A DNA stretch of 64,000 bases from Anthostomella pinea (GCA_963556695.1 CAUWAG010000007.1:1488001-1552000); one strand, 5' to 3'; positions 10,288-21,690 are shown, counted from the first letter of the stretch. Notes: generated by a model not told the origin, from the sequence alone. Translations and numbers: made by a program.

Positions 10288-11243
10288 GAATCCCTGAACG
10301 TTTGGCGAATGGCAAGTAAGGAGGATACAACTTCTGCTGAGCCATGGCACTGCCGGTTGGACTTTTCAGCATGGAAAAGAATGATCCTCGAGATGAGTTG
10401 ACCACGGTAATTGTCGCAGCATATCGTTGGCTCAAGTGCCCTTGGAAACGGGCGGAGTATGGGCGCAATATGGGTGATACCGCGGCAAAAGATGCCAAGC
10501 ATAGATTTTAGGAAGTTCACATCATAGGGCAAGAAATACCTAACGACGTCACCAGCCAGCGCGAATCTGCCCCGTGTTATGTCGCACGAGGTGATGGAAA
10601 AGGGGAGTGGACGACAATGTTGTGTGCTCCACTACCCCGGCCCAGGGGGCGCGTTGGGTTCCGATGGGCGGCCAATCACATAACACGGCTGCATTCATGC
10701 CCAATACGCCCCAACGCCCAACGTTGGGATGTCTCTCACCACATACTACCGCACGATGACATTTTCTTTCTTTGGGCTCCGTGGTTTCACAGTTTTGCGA
10801 CCCATCGGGCAGCGCCCCCCGCTATGATTGGATGCCCTCATGGTGACTCAGGTCCAGCAATCCCCCACAGCCGTGACACCCATGCCCCTGTCAGTCAAGC
10901 GATGCGCCAACGAGCTGGCGCAGCGTAGGTGATCTGCTACGTCTTTGGATGTGATATATTTCATTTTCTGTTTATCCCATCCCAACTCATTCGTCACGCC
11001 CGTCAGCCTCTTTCGTACTTCTGCATCTGACCTGCTCAAACGCCGCCTTGCTGTTGCACCTGAACCCGAACCGTTCGCCTTACACACTGTCTTACGTCAG
11101 AACAAACAAAACCAACGCCATGCTCAACTGCTACCACGTACTCCATCCTTCACACAAACAACTACCATCTTGCACAGAATCGCCATCACCTCAGATTGAC
11201 AGAAGACCACCAGATTTCGACAGACACCACTGAACCAGAAACC
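10288..11243. other. Intergenic region, no gene seen
   Basis: Only short frames without family character are present. The right half, leading to the coiled-coil gene, is C+T-rich and likely holds its promoter and leader. Confidence 0.45.
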
Positions 11244-13712
11244 ATGGAAGGTGCTTCACAACGGCCACGGGGCCGGGCGCCGACGATGCCAGGCGGATAC
11301 CCTCAATCTCGACCCAGCTCACGGCCAGCGGCATCAAGGGACTCTGAAGAGACCGACACCTCCTACAACCGGTCGTCATCACAGTCCAACCCCCCAAGAG
11401 GGATCCTCAAGAACTCATCTCCACGAGACAACCAGGATCACCTGGCGGCAAGGTTCTACCGGGTCCCGAGACCCGAGCACATGAAACAGACGTCTCCTCT
11501 GCAATCACCAACGTACTTCTCCGACAGTTCGTACCCCGGCTTCGAGCCCGAGACGGACTCTCAGTCGGGTTGCTCGGAACTTTCCATGAACACTCAAGCG
11601 ACAAGTGTCGTATCAGACACTACGGACGAGAAGCCGACAAGGCCCTCAACCCAGGTCAAACATGTGCGACATGTACCCTTGCCTGCCGTCGGTCGCGTCA
11701 AGGCGCGACCACGGAACCGGCCCCCTTCGGAGGTGACTAGGAGTCCCTCTCAAGGTGGGAAACGGACGGTCCACATACAGATCCTCCCACAGGCCGGGTC
11801 GAGCACCCAGGACTTGCAACTTGCAAGGCAGCCGGAACGAAATCTCCAGCACAAGATCGAACGCTTGGAGAACGACAACGACGACCTCCGATATGCTCAA
11901 AGCCAATTGAGCAGGGAGCTCGACGACACCTCCGAGCAGCTTTCCGCCAAGGTGCTTGAGAATAAGGAGCTTGGCAGGGCGCTGAGCCAGGAGCGCAATG
12001 CCAAGCAGCTCGTCCTTCGCGACCTCGAGGAGCAGCGGAAGCTCTTCGATGAGTTCAGGAGCAACTACCAGCTGCAGAAGGGCATGCTGCAGGAAGCGGA
12101 GAAGGACAGGGACAGCTTCCAACATGTGCGCGAACAGCTTGAGGAGCAACTCGTCAGCCTCGAGAAGGAAATGGCGCAACGCGATATTCAGAAGAAGGAG
12201 CAAGAAGAGCTGCTCAGACGCAACATCGCCAAGCTGGAGGTCGCGGCAGCTTCACTCGAGGAACGCGTTGGCTCGCGAGACCAGCAGGTGAAGGAGCTCA
12301 CCACAGAGCGAGAGACCCTGCGGAAGGAGTCCGAGAAATATCAAGCGCAGATCAGGACCCTGAAAGAGGGACAGAAGCCTTTCAAGGAGGAACGCAAGGC
12401 GTTGGAGGACGAAAAACAGAAGCTCCAAGCTCGCGTTAACGGCCTTGAGAAGGACAGCAAAGCGCTTCAAACCAAGATCGGCGTCCTCGAGAAAGAGACC
12501 GAGACACTGACGGCGGAGATCGCCGAACTGGAGACGAGCGACGCGCTGGTGGAGGAGCTGGAAGCCGAGAAGGCAATCGAGGATCTGGTGCAGCGACTCA
12601 AAGCCAAGGTGTCGGACAACAAGGAGCTCCAACAGCGGATTGAAGAGCTCCGACAGCGGATCGAAGCTGACAAGACGGCCAAGGAGGATCTTGAGAGGGA
12701 GTTCGAGGGAATCAGGGCAGATCTCCGGAAAGAGTTCGTCACGATCAAGGACAACCTCGAGAAGGAACTTGACGCTACGAAGGCCGTACTTGAACAGCAA
12801 ACAGAGTCCTTCGAGGCGGAGAGGAAGGAGACACAATCGAAGATCGACGGTCTGAACATAGAGCTCGCCGGGTCCGGAGATGCCAACATCTCTCTCGCGT
12901 CGCAGTGTCTGGAGCTGACCACCGAGCTGACGACCGTCCGAGCCAACCTCCTCACCGTCCAGACAGAGCTCAGCGAGCTCCATTCGCACAGCAAGGCCCT
13001 CGAGTCCGACAACGAGAAGCTGAAGGTCCAGACTGCTGACCTCACGCAGAAGAGCAAATACCTCGACAAGCTCCGCGACGACCACAGCGCCCTCGAGGAG
13101 AGGGCCAACGGCCTACAGTCCAACGTCGACAAGGCGCAAGACACACAGAAGACCCTCCAGGACAAGCTCACCATACTCTCGGCCCACGCGAGAGACCTCG
13201 AGAAAGGAACCGCCTTCAACAAACTCAACGACGAAAAGACCGCGCTCGAAACCAAGCTGCAAGCCCTACAGACCGAAACCTCCGCCCTAACACAATCCAA
13301 AACCGACCTCGAAGCCCTCACCGCAACCCTCCAAGCCGAAGCCTCCAAGATCCCCGCGCTCACACAGTCCAAAACCGACCTCGAGACGCAACTCCAAGGC
13401 CTCCAGACCGAAGCCGACAAAATACCAACCCTAACAGCCCAGCTCGCCACCACAACCCAGCAACTCGAACAAGCCCGCACAGCCGCCCAGACCGCCGCCG
13501 GTCAAGTGCGCGACCTACAGGCCATAGTAGGACGTCTACAAGCCGGAGGTGGGAGGTCGGCGTCGCGCAGCACATCGCGCGCGCCGACGAAGAGCGGGGG
13601 CCGGAGCAGGCAGGGCCGCTCGCCGTCGTCGGGGTTGGTGTTCGTGCGGAGTACGACGGATAAGGGGGGTGTTTATGTTACCACGCGGGACGCGCTGGCG
13701 AAAGGGGAGTAA
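11244..13712 (+). CDS. Long coiled-coil protein
   Basis: A single exon of 822 aa. The ATG at 11244 (AACCATGG context) is the first in frame; an upstream extension would need a non-ATG start. Residues 1-190 are Ser/Pro/Arg-rich and likely disordered. About 195-775 is a nearly continuous heptad pattern rich in Glu, Lys, Gln and Leu. Near the C-terminus come repeats of the LTQSKTDLE / LQTEA type, then a basic Ser/Gly/Arg linker, and a short ordered-looking tail ending VYVTTRDALAKGE. No motor, GRIP, PDZ or kinase domain is seen. A structural or tethering role is the natural guess, but no specific function can be assigned. Large minus-strand frames across it are shadows. Confidence 0.8.
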   Translation: MEGASQRPRGRAPTMPGGYPQSRPSSRPAASRDSEETDTSYNRSSSQSNPPRGILKNSSPRDNQDHLAARFYRVPRPEHMKQTSPLQSPTYFSDSSYPGFEPETDSQSGCSELSMNTQATSVVSDTTDEKPTRPSTQVKHVRHVPLPAVGRVKARPRNRPPSEVTRSPSQGGKRTVHIQILPQAGSSTQDLQLARQPERNLQHKIERLENDNDDLRYAQSQLSRELDDTSEQLSAKVLENKELGRALSQERNAKQLVLRDLEEQRKLFDEFRSNYQLQKGMLQEAEKDRDSFQHVREQLEEQLVSLEKEMAQRDIQKKEQEELLRRNIAKLEVAAASLEERVGSRDQQVKELTTERETLRKESEKYQAQIRTLKEGQKPFKEERKALEDEKQKLQARVNGLEKDSKALQTKIGVLEKETETLTAEIAELETSDALVEELEAEKAIEDLVQRLKAKVSDNKELQQRIEELRQRIEADKTAKEDLEREFEGIRADLRKEFVTIKDNLEKELDATKAVLEQQTESFEAERKETQSKIDGLNIELAGSGDANISLASQCLELTTELTTVRANLLTVQTELSELHSHSKALESDNEKLKVQTADLTQKSKYLDKLRDDHSALEERANGLQSNVDKAQDTQKTLQDKLTILSAHARDLEKGTAFNKLNDEKTALETKLQALQTETSALTQSKTDLEALTATLQAEASKIPALTQSKTDLETQLQGLQTEADKIPTLTAQLATTTQQLEQARTAAQTAAGQVRDLQAIVGRLQAGGGRSASRSTSRAPTKSGGRSRQGRSPSSGLVFVRSTTDKGGVYVTTRDALAKGE

Positions 13713-14154
13713 GGGAGCGCTAGTCGGGTGGGGGCGTTATGAGTGGGGACTTGGGTGGGGGTCGGGGGTTGGTCGATAGGGGGCGCCACGAGGTGTGGCT
13801 GAGGAATGTGGGTGACATGACGGATGATGATGATGATGATGATGATGACGATGACGACGTGACGGGTATGACGACGTGGATGACGATGGTGTTGTGCGTT
13901 ACGATGTACGAGGACGAGGGCGAACTCGTACGCTGGATGGCATGGTACTGGCCTGGGGTTGTACGCCAGCCGGTTGATGAGTGACGTTACTTCCCTTTCT
14001 TCGTTGGCTCGAAGGCCCATTCACAGATGGCGTCGCATGTTTTCCATATGTTATTTCAAGCTTTTCTTGTCTTAGAACTTCATCGAATACTCCTGTTCAA
14101 TTTCCTTGTGTCGCTAGTGTAGGAAAAGACTAGTCGCATCTTGTGGGTGGGTTG
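13713..14154. repeat. Intergenic region with (GAT)n microsatellite
   Basis: A GAT/GAC trinucleotide array occupies about 13823-13859. The rest of the interval is G-rich on the plus strand and holds no supported gene. The flanking genes converge here. Confidence 0.65.
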
Positions 14155-14409
14155 TTATGTAGGAGGCTTAGACTGTGAGCACAAGCTCGGACTGGCATGG
14201 GTATGGATATTGGGTTTTACTATCGGAAATCGAAATGGATAATAAAATATTACCTGGAAGGTCTCCCAACAATATCCTAGCGAACTGATGAGCCGGACTC
14301 CAGTCAGGTTTTCCGTTATAGATACATTGATGCTCCAAGTGACGTTCAACGGATCGTTTGGCGCCGCCACATAGCACACGCCCGCAGGCAGATATTCCAA
14401 ACATACTAG

Positions 14410-15404
14410 ATGAGAGTTATAGCCCTGATGCACCTCGCACCGTCATTGCTATTCGCTGCGGGTCTCGTGGAGAACAGTACGGGGGTCGTGCCGTTTGCCG
14501 GAAGGGGGAACCGCCAGATCTGGCCGCTGATGTTCTCGGGATCCGTACAGAAAGCCGTCGTCGCTGGCGTAGACGGCTCCCCACGCATTTTCCCCGGCGA
14601 TATTGCCAAAGTTGGTCAACTGCGTCCACACATGGGTCGTGCGGTCGAACCGCACGAGAATCGTGGCCGTATATTGCGGGGCGTAGGCGAGGGCGTAAAG
14701 CGCATCACCTCCGTTGGGTACGTACGCCCAGTCGATGAGATGATGGTGCCGGAGTTAGGTACCGTGACCGTACCGTTAGCCAGCGTCATGCCGTAGGTCG
14801 ACGATCCGGGCATCAGGTCAACTTGTACTGCCGGGTCTGCGTTAGTGTTTGCTCTCGATGACATCAGCAGGGATGGGGCAAGAGTAAGCTAGGTATGTGA
14901 CAACACACACAGACCACAATAGACGTTACTGGCTTTTAAGGTGCTCAAAAGAGATTGAAGAAACTTAGAAGAATGCTTACACCATTGACTGCCGCCTGCC
15001 GTGGCCCAGTACTGAGAGTTGCCGTCCACGTCGCCCGAGTTGACGGCGTAGGTTACATTCAGAGACCCGAGGATGTTGGAAGTGCCGTCAGCAGAGATGC
15101 GGATCAAATTTAAATTTGTTGTCGGTGCAGTGCCGATAGCCGCGTACAGGAAATTGTCGGCGATGTTGTAGCCCATGGCGTTTATGGTGCGAGTGCCGTC
15201 GCCAAGGCCGATCTTCACTAGGGTGGTGTTTTCGTTGGTGATATTGACCCTGTATAGGGACTTGGACTGAATCAGATATCCCGAGGGATCGCAATTCAAG
15301 GTTGCGAGCGGTGTCTGGACAATCACTGTCCCTGGCCTCGTCCCGCTGGGTGAAACCGTCGTTGTCGTCTTAACAGTGCCCGTATAGCCAGCTGTCGTCG
15401 TCAC
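14410..15404 (-). pseudogene. DUF6923-like domain with two compensating frameshifts
   Basis: This is the C-terminal domain of the disrupted surface protein. One frame covers YTGTVKTTTTVSPSGTRPG to SGDVDGNSQYWATAGGSQW. An intron follows, then the exon VQVDLMPGSSTYGMTLANG. At about 14745 the family reading moves to another frame (IDWAYVPNGGDALYALAY .. RFDRTTHVWTQLTNFGN .. DGFLYGS), and at about 14541 (GGATCCCGAG) an extra C returns it to the first frame (ENISGQIWRFPLPANG, then SNDGARC). The insertions of 2 nt and 1 nt sum to one codon. Either this is ongoing decay or two assembly errors; the first seems likelier given the other lesions. Confidence 0.6.
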
Positions 15405-16195
15405 ATAGCTTGCTGGGACTTGGACGATAACCGTGCGCGGTGCTGTGCCGCTAGGCGGTACAGTGGTTGTAGATGTTACATTACCGCTATATCTGTGGCC
15501 CTTGGAGTCAGCTTTGAAATATCAAGATCAAGCGAGACGACAATTCTATTTAGAGCAAGTATACGACATGGGACCGAGCGTGGGCCAAAATCGGGTTCCT
15601 CACTCTCAGGATGTCTGAAAGTGGTGTATTATGACTTACTGGCTTGTGATTGTGGTGTAGCTGGGTGCCGACGACGAACTGGTGAAGCTCGTGCTAGAAG
15701 GTCGACTCGATGTCGACGCTGGCGATGTGGACGCTGGCGATGTGGACGTTGGCGTCGTGCTAGCCGATGGTGCGGGACTCGCACTGGTGCTCGTGCTGAG
15801 GGGCCGACTGGACAACGACAAGCTGGGCGCTGACGTTCCCGTTGAGGATGCTGTACTAGTAGTCGTGCTCAAGCTTGGGCTGGCGGTTAGTGACGAAATG
15901 GAAGTGGTGGAACTTGAAGACGCACTCGATGTTGGGCTGGATGATGTAGCGATAGCTGGCGATACTGCACTCGTGCTACCACTTGTGCTTGGTGGTAGTG
16001 ACGATGTCGTAGGGGTACTTGAAGACGGACTCGGTGCTGGCGACACTGTAGTCATACTACTGCTTGAGCTTGGAAGTAATGATGAAGTGGATGTACCTAA
16101 AGACACACTTGGGGTTGACGTGGTGCTACTTGATAGCGCAATACCTGTGCTGCCCACTAAGCTAGTACTAGATGATGTCGAGCTGGAAGGCGAGC

Positions 16196-16560
16196 TAGGT
16201 AACGAACTAATAGGCGAGCTGAACGACGTGCTCGGAGCAGAGCTGGGAGGTGAGCTTGACGACGTGCTCGGAGCAGAGCTGAGAGGTGAGCTTGACGACG
16301 TGCTCGGAGAAGAGCTAGGAGATAAGCTTGACGAGCTGGGGGGTGAGCTTGACGACGGGCCAAGTAACGAGCTTGGGGGCGAGCTTAACAACGGGCTAGG
16401 TGACGAGCTAGGTGACGAGCTTGACGACAAGCTTGGAGAAGAGCTGGGTGACGAGCTGGGCAATGAGCTGGGTGACGACGAGCTGGGTAATGACGAGCCG
16501 GGGGACGGGCTTGGTGACGAGCTGGGGGAGGAGCTTGAAGTCGGAATGGAAATTGGCATT
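16196..16560. repeat. Low-complexity Ser/Pro-coding tandem repeats
   Basis: Minus-strand SSPS/SAPSTSSSSP-type coding repeats, including a 36-bp unit (GACGACGTGCTCGGAGCAGA on the plus strand) repeated near 16220, 16258 and 16296, then degenerate GAGCTGGGTGACGAGCT units. They form the stalk of the surface protein. Confidence 0.75.
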
Positions 16561-16728
16561 GAAGTCGGAGATGAAACCGACGATGACGTTAAGCTAATGG
16601 TGCTGGAGTCCGCGGACGAGATTGAGGATGATGTCGCGCCGACGGACGAACTTGCGGGCAACACCAAGCTAGACGTACTCGACCCCGTGTATGATATCTG
16701 GCTAGCTGCAGTAGATGAAAATGGGTTT

Positions 16729-16968
16729 GATGTGTTCGAGACTGTTGACGGTCCCTGGCTGATTCCTGTAGATAAAGTCAAGCTAGTAATGGTATCTGAC
16801 TAGGTAGTAAGAATCGTATTTGTACTGGACGAGCTAGTCGATGAGTTGGATGTGTTCGAGGCTGTTGACGGGCCCTGACTGGTTCCCGTAGATTAAACCA
16901 AACTACTTGTGATATCTGACGATGTAATAGGAGTCGTACTTGTACTGGACGTGCTAGGGGATGAGCTG
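16729..16968. repeat. 120-bp tandem duplication in the stalk
   Basis: Two units, about 16729-16848 and 16849-16968, begin GATGTGTTCGAGNCTGTTGACGG and share the order GTAGAT, CTGAC and GTACTTGTACTGGACG. Both in-frame stop codons of the stalk lie in this duplicated segment. Confidence 0.7.
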
Positions 16969-19336
16969 GAAGATATATCAGGTATAACACTAGATGTGCT
17001 TGACACCATGAACGATCCGAAGCTACTCTCAGTAGATTGGGTTGAGCTAGAGGTGATTGGAACCGTCGACGATGCCTGACTGGTTACAATAACTGACGTT
17101 GTACTAGACGGAGTCGACAATGTTGAAGATTCTCGGCCGACCTCCGTGGACGAAGTCAAGCTAGATGTGTCTGGCACTATTGACGATCCAAGGCTGTTTT
17201 CCGTAGATGAGGTAGAGCTAGATACGCTTGGGACTATCGACGTTTCCTGGCTGCTTACAGCAATGGATGCCGAGCTAGGCGTGCCCGAGACCGTCGATGA
17301 TGACTGGTTGTTATCAGTAGACGAGCTTGGCGCTGCTGACGATACCTGACTGGCTTCCCCAGATGAGCTTGAGATAGAGAGCGTCGAGACTGTCGACGAT
17401 GCTAGTCCTGGGTCTGTGGAACAAGCTGCCGGGTTACTGGACGCTGCCGATGCTCCTTGACCAGCCTCCACGGAGGAAGTCGTTCGGTCACTGGATGCCA
17501 CAAATGTTGCTTGGCTAGTGTCCGTGGAAGCCGTTGGGCCACTGGACGCTGCCGAAGATGCTGGACCTGGGTCTATGGAAGAAGTCGTTGGATTACTGGA
17601 CGCTGACGATGTTGCTTGGCTAGGATCCGTAGAAGAACTCGCTGGGGCACTGGAAGCTGCTGATGTCGCCTGGCCTATATCTATGGATGAACTTGCGCTA
17701 GATGAGAATGACGCCGTCGATGACACCGCGTTTGTATCCGTAGGCGAGCTGCTGCTTGTTACCAGACCGGATGCGCCCAGAGGTTCCGATGTAATTGCGG
17801 TGGACGAGAGCGCCGTGCTGTCTGTGGGGGATGAGGTTCCAGTGCTAGTCTGGGCTCCTGAAGTTTCAGTGCCCGAGTCCGTAGATGAACTGAAACCAGA
17901 ACTCATCGTCCCTATTGACGAAGAGGCAGCCAAAGAGGAAGTGGGACCACTTGTGATGGCTTCTGACGAGCTGCTGCTGGTTAGATCAGATAGGTTAGAG
18001 CTACTGTGCGCGGCCTCTGTCGACTCCATTGGAGGAGTAAGGCTAAGGCTTGCACCAGGTTGAATGCTATTCACATCAATCTCCGTAGAGATTGCACTGG
18101 CATCCGATGACGTGAAGGGCACAGCAGCTTCTGTCGTTGCAGAGGCTGAAGTGTCAGCAATATCGCTTGGAGCTGTTGAGCTTACAGCTTCCACGGAAGA
18201 GCTACTGGTTCCAATGGTAGTGGGTTCCGAGGTCGTCGAAGAAAGTCCATCAGTTCCAGTGGTAGCCGAACTACTAATGGAGTCAGTCGCAATCGAAGAT
18301 ATAGCTGGATCGGAGGTTGTGCTTGGCTCTCCAACGGTGGAGTCAGTGCTCGAGGGCTGGTCTGTCATCGAGCTAGTAGAGTCCGCGGCACTTGTTGTAG
18401 CTGCATTCGTAGCCTCCGTGCCCGTGACACCCGAAACTGTCGAGCTTGTTACCGTACCAGTGGTAGCGGTGTTTGTGGTAGTCGTATCCTCACCTGATAT
18501 GCTTCCACTAGCGGTATCTCCACTACTTGAAGACTCTGTTGGGCTACCAGCGGATTCCGTACTAGAGTCAGTACTTATAGATGTGTCCGTGGAGTAGCTA
18601 GCGGTGATGGCGCTACTTAGTTCAGCCAGGCTATTTAAAGTTCCTAGGGAGCTGGCCGTCACTCCATTGGGCGTGCCTGTGCTTGGTCCAGTGCTGGCCT
18701 CGGTGGTCTCAACTGCCTGCTGAGCGCTGCTCGAACTTGCACTTGTGTTGGGACCCGGGACGGAAGTAGTAGTTCCCGGTGGAGACGAGGGGCCAAATAT
18801 GGAAGTGCCTGTTATCTCGGAAGGTGGTACAGTGTCAGACGTAGTGGCGGAGCTCGCGTTAGTGGTGGCTGTGAAACTGGAATCTGAAGATACTGCACTG
18901 TCAGTTGTAAGAACAGAGCTCGTGTCAGTAGTAGTCGTAAAACTAGAAGATGATGAAGTCGAAGTGACCTCAGAGGTCGTCTGGTCTGATGTGCCTAAAT
19001 GTTCCAGTCTACCAGTGGATGAGGTTGCAGTGCCATCTTGTGTTGCAGAAGTCTGAGTGCCCGAATCTGTAGCTGAACTGTTGCTTGGTTCCAGACTGGA
19101 TGTGCCTGTAGATACTAGGTTACTGGTGGACGAGATCGCCGTGCTGTCCTGGGTCTCTGGAGCCTGAGTGCCCGAATCCGTAGCTGAGTTGTTGCTTGGT
19201 TCCAGACTGAATGTGCCTGTAGATATTAAGTCACTGGTGGATAAGGCCGCAGTGCTGCCCTGGGTTTCTGAAGCCTGAGTGCCCGAACCCTTAGCTGAAC
19301 TGCTGTTTTGTTCCAGACTGGATGTATTTATCGTCG

Positions 19337-19650
19337 TTTGTTGTTTGTTTGTTTGTTTTGTAATTAACGTGGGGGGTAGCTCCTCAGTAGTGCAGACCAC
19401 GCCTCCCAGAGCCGCTGCATCGCAGGGTTGTGGAGGTCTCAAGAAAATAAGTACAGTCAGTCCCGCTCACGGGCCCATCCCCGTTGTTGCGGCGGTATGA
19501 CCTTGGGGTCATCCATCTGGTCCTTCAAGAACAGCTATCTATCGGAGACAGATTGTTGAAAAGAACTTACTCTTCTCCACGAATTTTGCCCATTCTGTGC
19601 TCCTCTCCCCTAAGTATTGTAAACAGGCTGTCCTAGGCGAGTACCTAGGC
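19337..19650 (-). mobile_element. 5'-truncated Tad1-like LINE 3' end
   Basis: Starts GCCTAGGTACTCGCCTAGGACAGCC, runs through the last codons of ORF2 and the 3' UTR, and ends ACGTTAATTACAAAACAAAC plus CAAA repeats. At its first 25 bp it matches the left, decayed LINE (GTACTCGCCTAGGACAGCC) better than the right, intact LINE (GCATTCGCCTAGGGCAGCT), so it was copied from a relative of the left lineage. Confidence 0.85.
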
Positions 19651-19685
19651 ATTAATGGTACAGGATGAATTTAACATCCAATTGA

Positions 19686-19757
19686 TGGACTCGCGGGGAA
19701 TCGAACCCCGGACCACTCCCATGCTAAGGGAGTATTATACCACTAAACCACAAGCCC
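19686..19757 (-). tRNA. tRNA-Ala (AGC), retroposed copy
   Basis: A 72-nt cloverleaf. Acceptor GGGCTTG/CGAGTCC with discriminator A; A box TGGTTTAGTGGT; anticodon stem CTCCC/GGGAG with loop TTAGCAT (anticodon AGC, Ala); T arm CCGGG-TTCGATT-CCCCG with a perfect B box. No intron and no encoded CCA. One acceptor pair is T-G where C-G would be expected, as after a C-to-T change. No T-run terminator follows within 35 nt, so Pol III transcripts would run into the LINE tail. Whether it still makes mature tRNA is unknown; it lies inside the retroposed unit. Confidence 0.88.
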
Positions 19758-21576
19758 GTATATCTATCCAATGATTTTTATATTTATCGTCGAGGAGACC
19801 GATGCAAGGGATTCACTAGTGCTGCCGATATCTGCCGATTCAGCGGCGCTCGTGCCTGGGGAAGAGAAATCAGCTGAGGTTGTAGTGGTAGTATCCGGAG
19901 ATAGCTCTGCGCTGCTGCTTTCGGTAGAGGTTTGAGACTGAGCTGGAGTCGAGTTGGGAATCGAGCCAGAAGTCTCGCTGGTGGACTGGCCAGACTCCAC
20001 TGAACCACTGGAGACATAGACGGACTATTGGGTGACCCGCTCTCCGAGCCAGTGGTGCTGACAGTAGCAATATTGCTGATGCCGCTTGTCGAGGAGCCCT
20101 CGCTAGTATTACTGGGTGTCTCGGATTGTCCGGAGGTGGTGCCAACCAAGCCACTCCCCGTGGCAGTCGACGCTGTTGAGTCGCCGCTGGGGCCAGAGGT
20201 AACGCAAGAAGAACCACCCAGGCTCGAACTTGGTAGTGAATCATCTGTGCTGATCGTCGAGCTGGAACTAGACGTTGAGTCTAAGACACTGCTGATCGAG
20301 GTAGAGCTATCTGAGTTCTTAGTTGATGCTGGTGAACTACTCGCTGTGCCACCAGAGTCTGGAGGATCAGTCAATTGATCAAGTACAGTCGATGAAAAAG
20401 CGGTAGAACTGCCAGTCGAGGCGCTATCAGTGTAACAGCTTCATCTGACGTTGTGGTGCTAGTGTCCGAGGTGCTGCAAGATTGCTCCGTCGAACTTTGC
20501 GTGAATGTGGTGCTGGTTGTGACAGCAGCGTCAATGTTAACCCCATTTTTACATCGATTTACTTCGTTAACAAGCATTAGCGGCAGTCAGGAAGAACAAA
20601 GGATAAAAAGAAGGGAAATCATCGTTTCGACCAACTTACCGGTGTGAATGACCAAATCAATAGAAGTGCAATTAAAGGGACCGCCAGATTCAGTGAAGGT
20701 AGCATAAACCGCGCCGCTACCAACTTGGCAGAAACCAGCAGTGCCATTATAAAACGTTGCATTGCTCCAGATCAGTATGCCATCCGCAACCTCGAAGGTA
20801 GTGCTGATAGAGCCGGTCGTGAAGTTTGCGATGTCGATGTACGGCATTCCCGGGTCGACAGATAGGGGTCTCCCCACATTATGGAGTTGCCCGTTGCCTT
20901 TGACCTGTACCAATTTGAGTCAGCAACTGTCCTTCCAGTGATATCTTGGGGGGTACCACCGGTTTCGTAAGCCAACGCTCAGGAGTATAAAACCCCGCTG
21001 ACGACAACAATAGGGAAAGACACAAGTCAAGGGGGTACTAACGTATATATTGGCATTGGTACAGTTGTCTGGGTTCGGGTAGGTCGATTTTCCCACGAAG
21101 CCAGAACTGGAGTTCGAGGCAGGCGGCGGAGGGTCATCTAGAGCCCATAGCTCTAAATCGCGGCGACCGATCGTCGCGTTCCTGTCTACTCCGACTTCTA
21201 TGCTGAGTACAACAGATGACAGTGCTGGGGCAGTGGAGCTAGCAGACGATTCCGAGTTGGAAGGCGTGGCGGTTTCGGCAGCTGGTGACGGACTGCTAGG
21301 TGTGGGATCAAAACTTGTGCTGCTCGGCTCTGAACTGCTTACAGGCGATCCCGATTGTCTCGCTGTTGGAGACTGCGGACTAGACGTAATGCCCCCACAG
21401 GAGCCCGGTTCCGTCTGGGGTGGACTTGTAGAGCCGGTGATAAGCCCGGAATTGTTCACCGAGGGTGGTCCGGTATTCCCTTGAATTTGACTGCCAATTG
21501 ATTGTGGTGTCCCCGTGGTTCCCACACTTGGACCCGAAGCTGCGCCTGGGCCCGTACTTTCTAGAGCCGAAGTCCC

Positions 21577-21690
21577 TGTACCGGAAGCTGCTGTACCGGA
21601 AGCTGCTGGACCGGAACCTGCTGGGCCGGAACCTGCTGGGCCGGAACCTGCTGGATCGGAACCTGCTGGACCGGAACCTGCCCCTGATCC
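21577..21690. repeat. 15-bp minisatellite coding Gly/Ser/Pro/Ala repeats
   Basis: About seven units of CCGGAACCTGCTGGG encode the minus-strand repeat GSGPA/GSDPA in the N-terminal part of the surface protein. Confidence 0.8.

Larger units (their letters stand above)
19325..19792 (-). mobile_element. tRNA-Ala/LINE chimeric retroposon (SINE-like) with target-site duplication
   Basis: Reading the minus strand: 12-bp TSD (CGACGATAAATA, 19792-19781), a leader of about 23 nt, an intact tRNA-Ala (19757-19686), 35 nt of spacer, then 314 bp (19650-19337) collinear with the 3' end of the LINEs at 51791 and 63019, including the (CAAA)n tail, then the second TSD copy (19336-19325). The 12-bp TSD encloses both parts, so tRNA and LINE tail integrated together. 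The host frame resumes exactly across the TSD (the TSD-to-TSD offset is 456 nt, divisible by three). This is the layout of a SINE using LINE machinery; a one-off template switch onto a pre-tRNA is the alternative. Confidence 0.82.

Noticed and set aside
12252..13480. Long minus-strand frames opposite the coiled-coil gene
   Set aside because: They mirror the Glu/Lys/Leu-rich coding sequence on the other strand and show only Leu/Ser-rich low complexity.
15682..16803. Plus-strand 373-aa frame rich in Glu, Leu, Gly and Asp
   Set aside because: It is the complement of the Ser/Pro-rich stalk. Such repeats leave the opposite strand open, and it has no start context, domain or independent repeat logic.
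19764..20000. A separate small Ser-rich gene ending before the tRNA
   Set aside because: The stop lies inside the retroposed leader and the frame continues in phase on the other side, so it is part of the interrupted gene.
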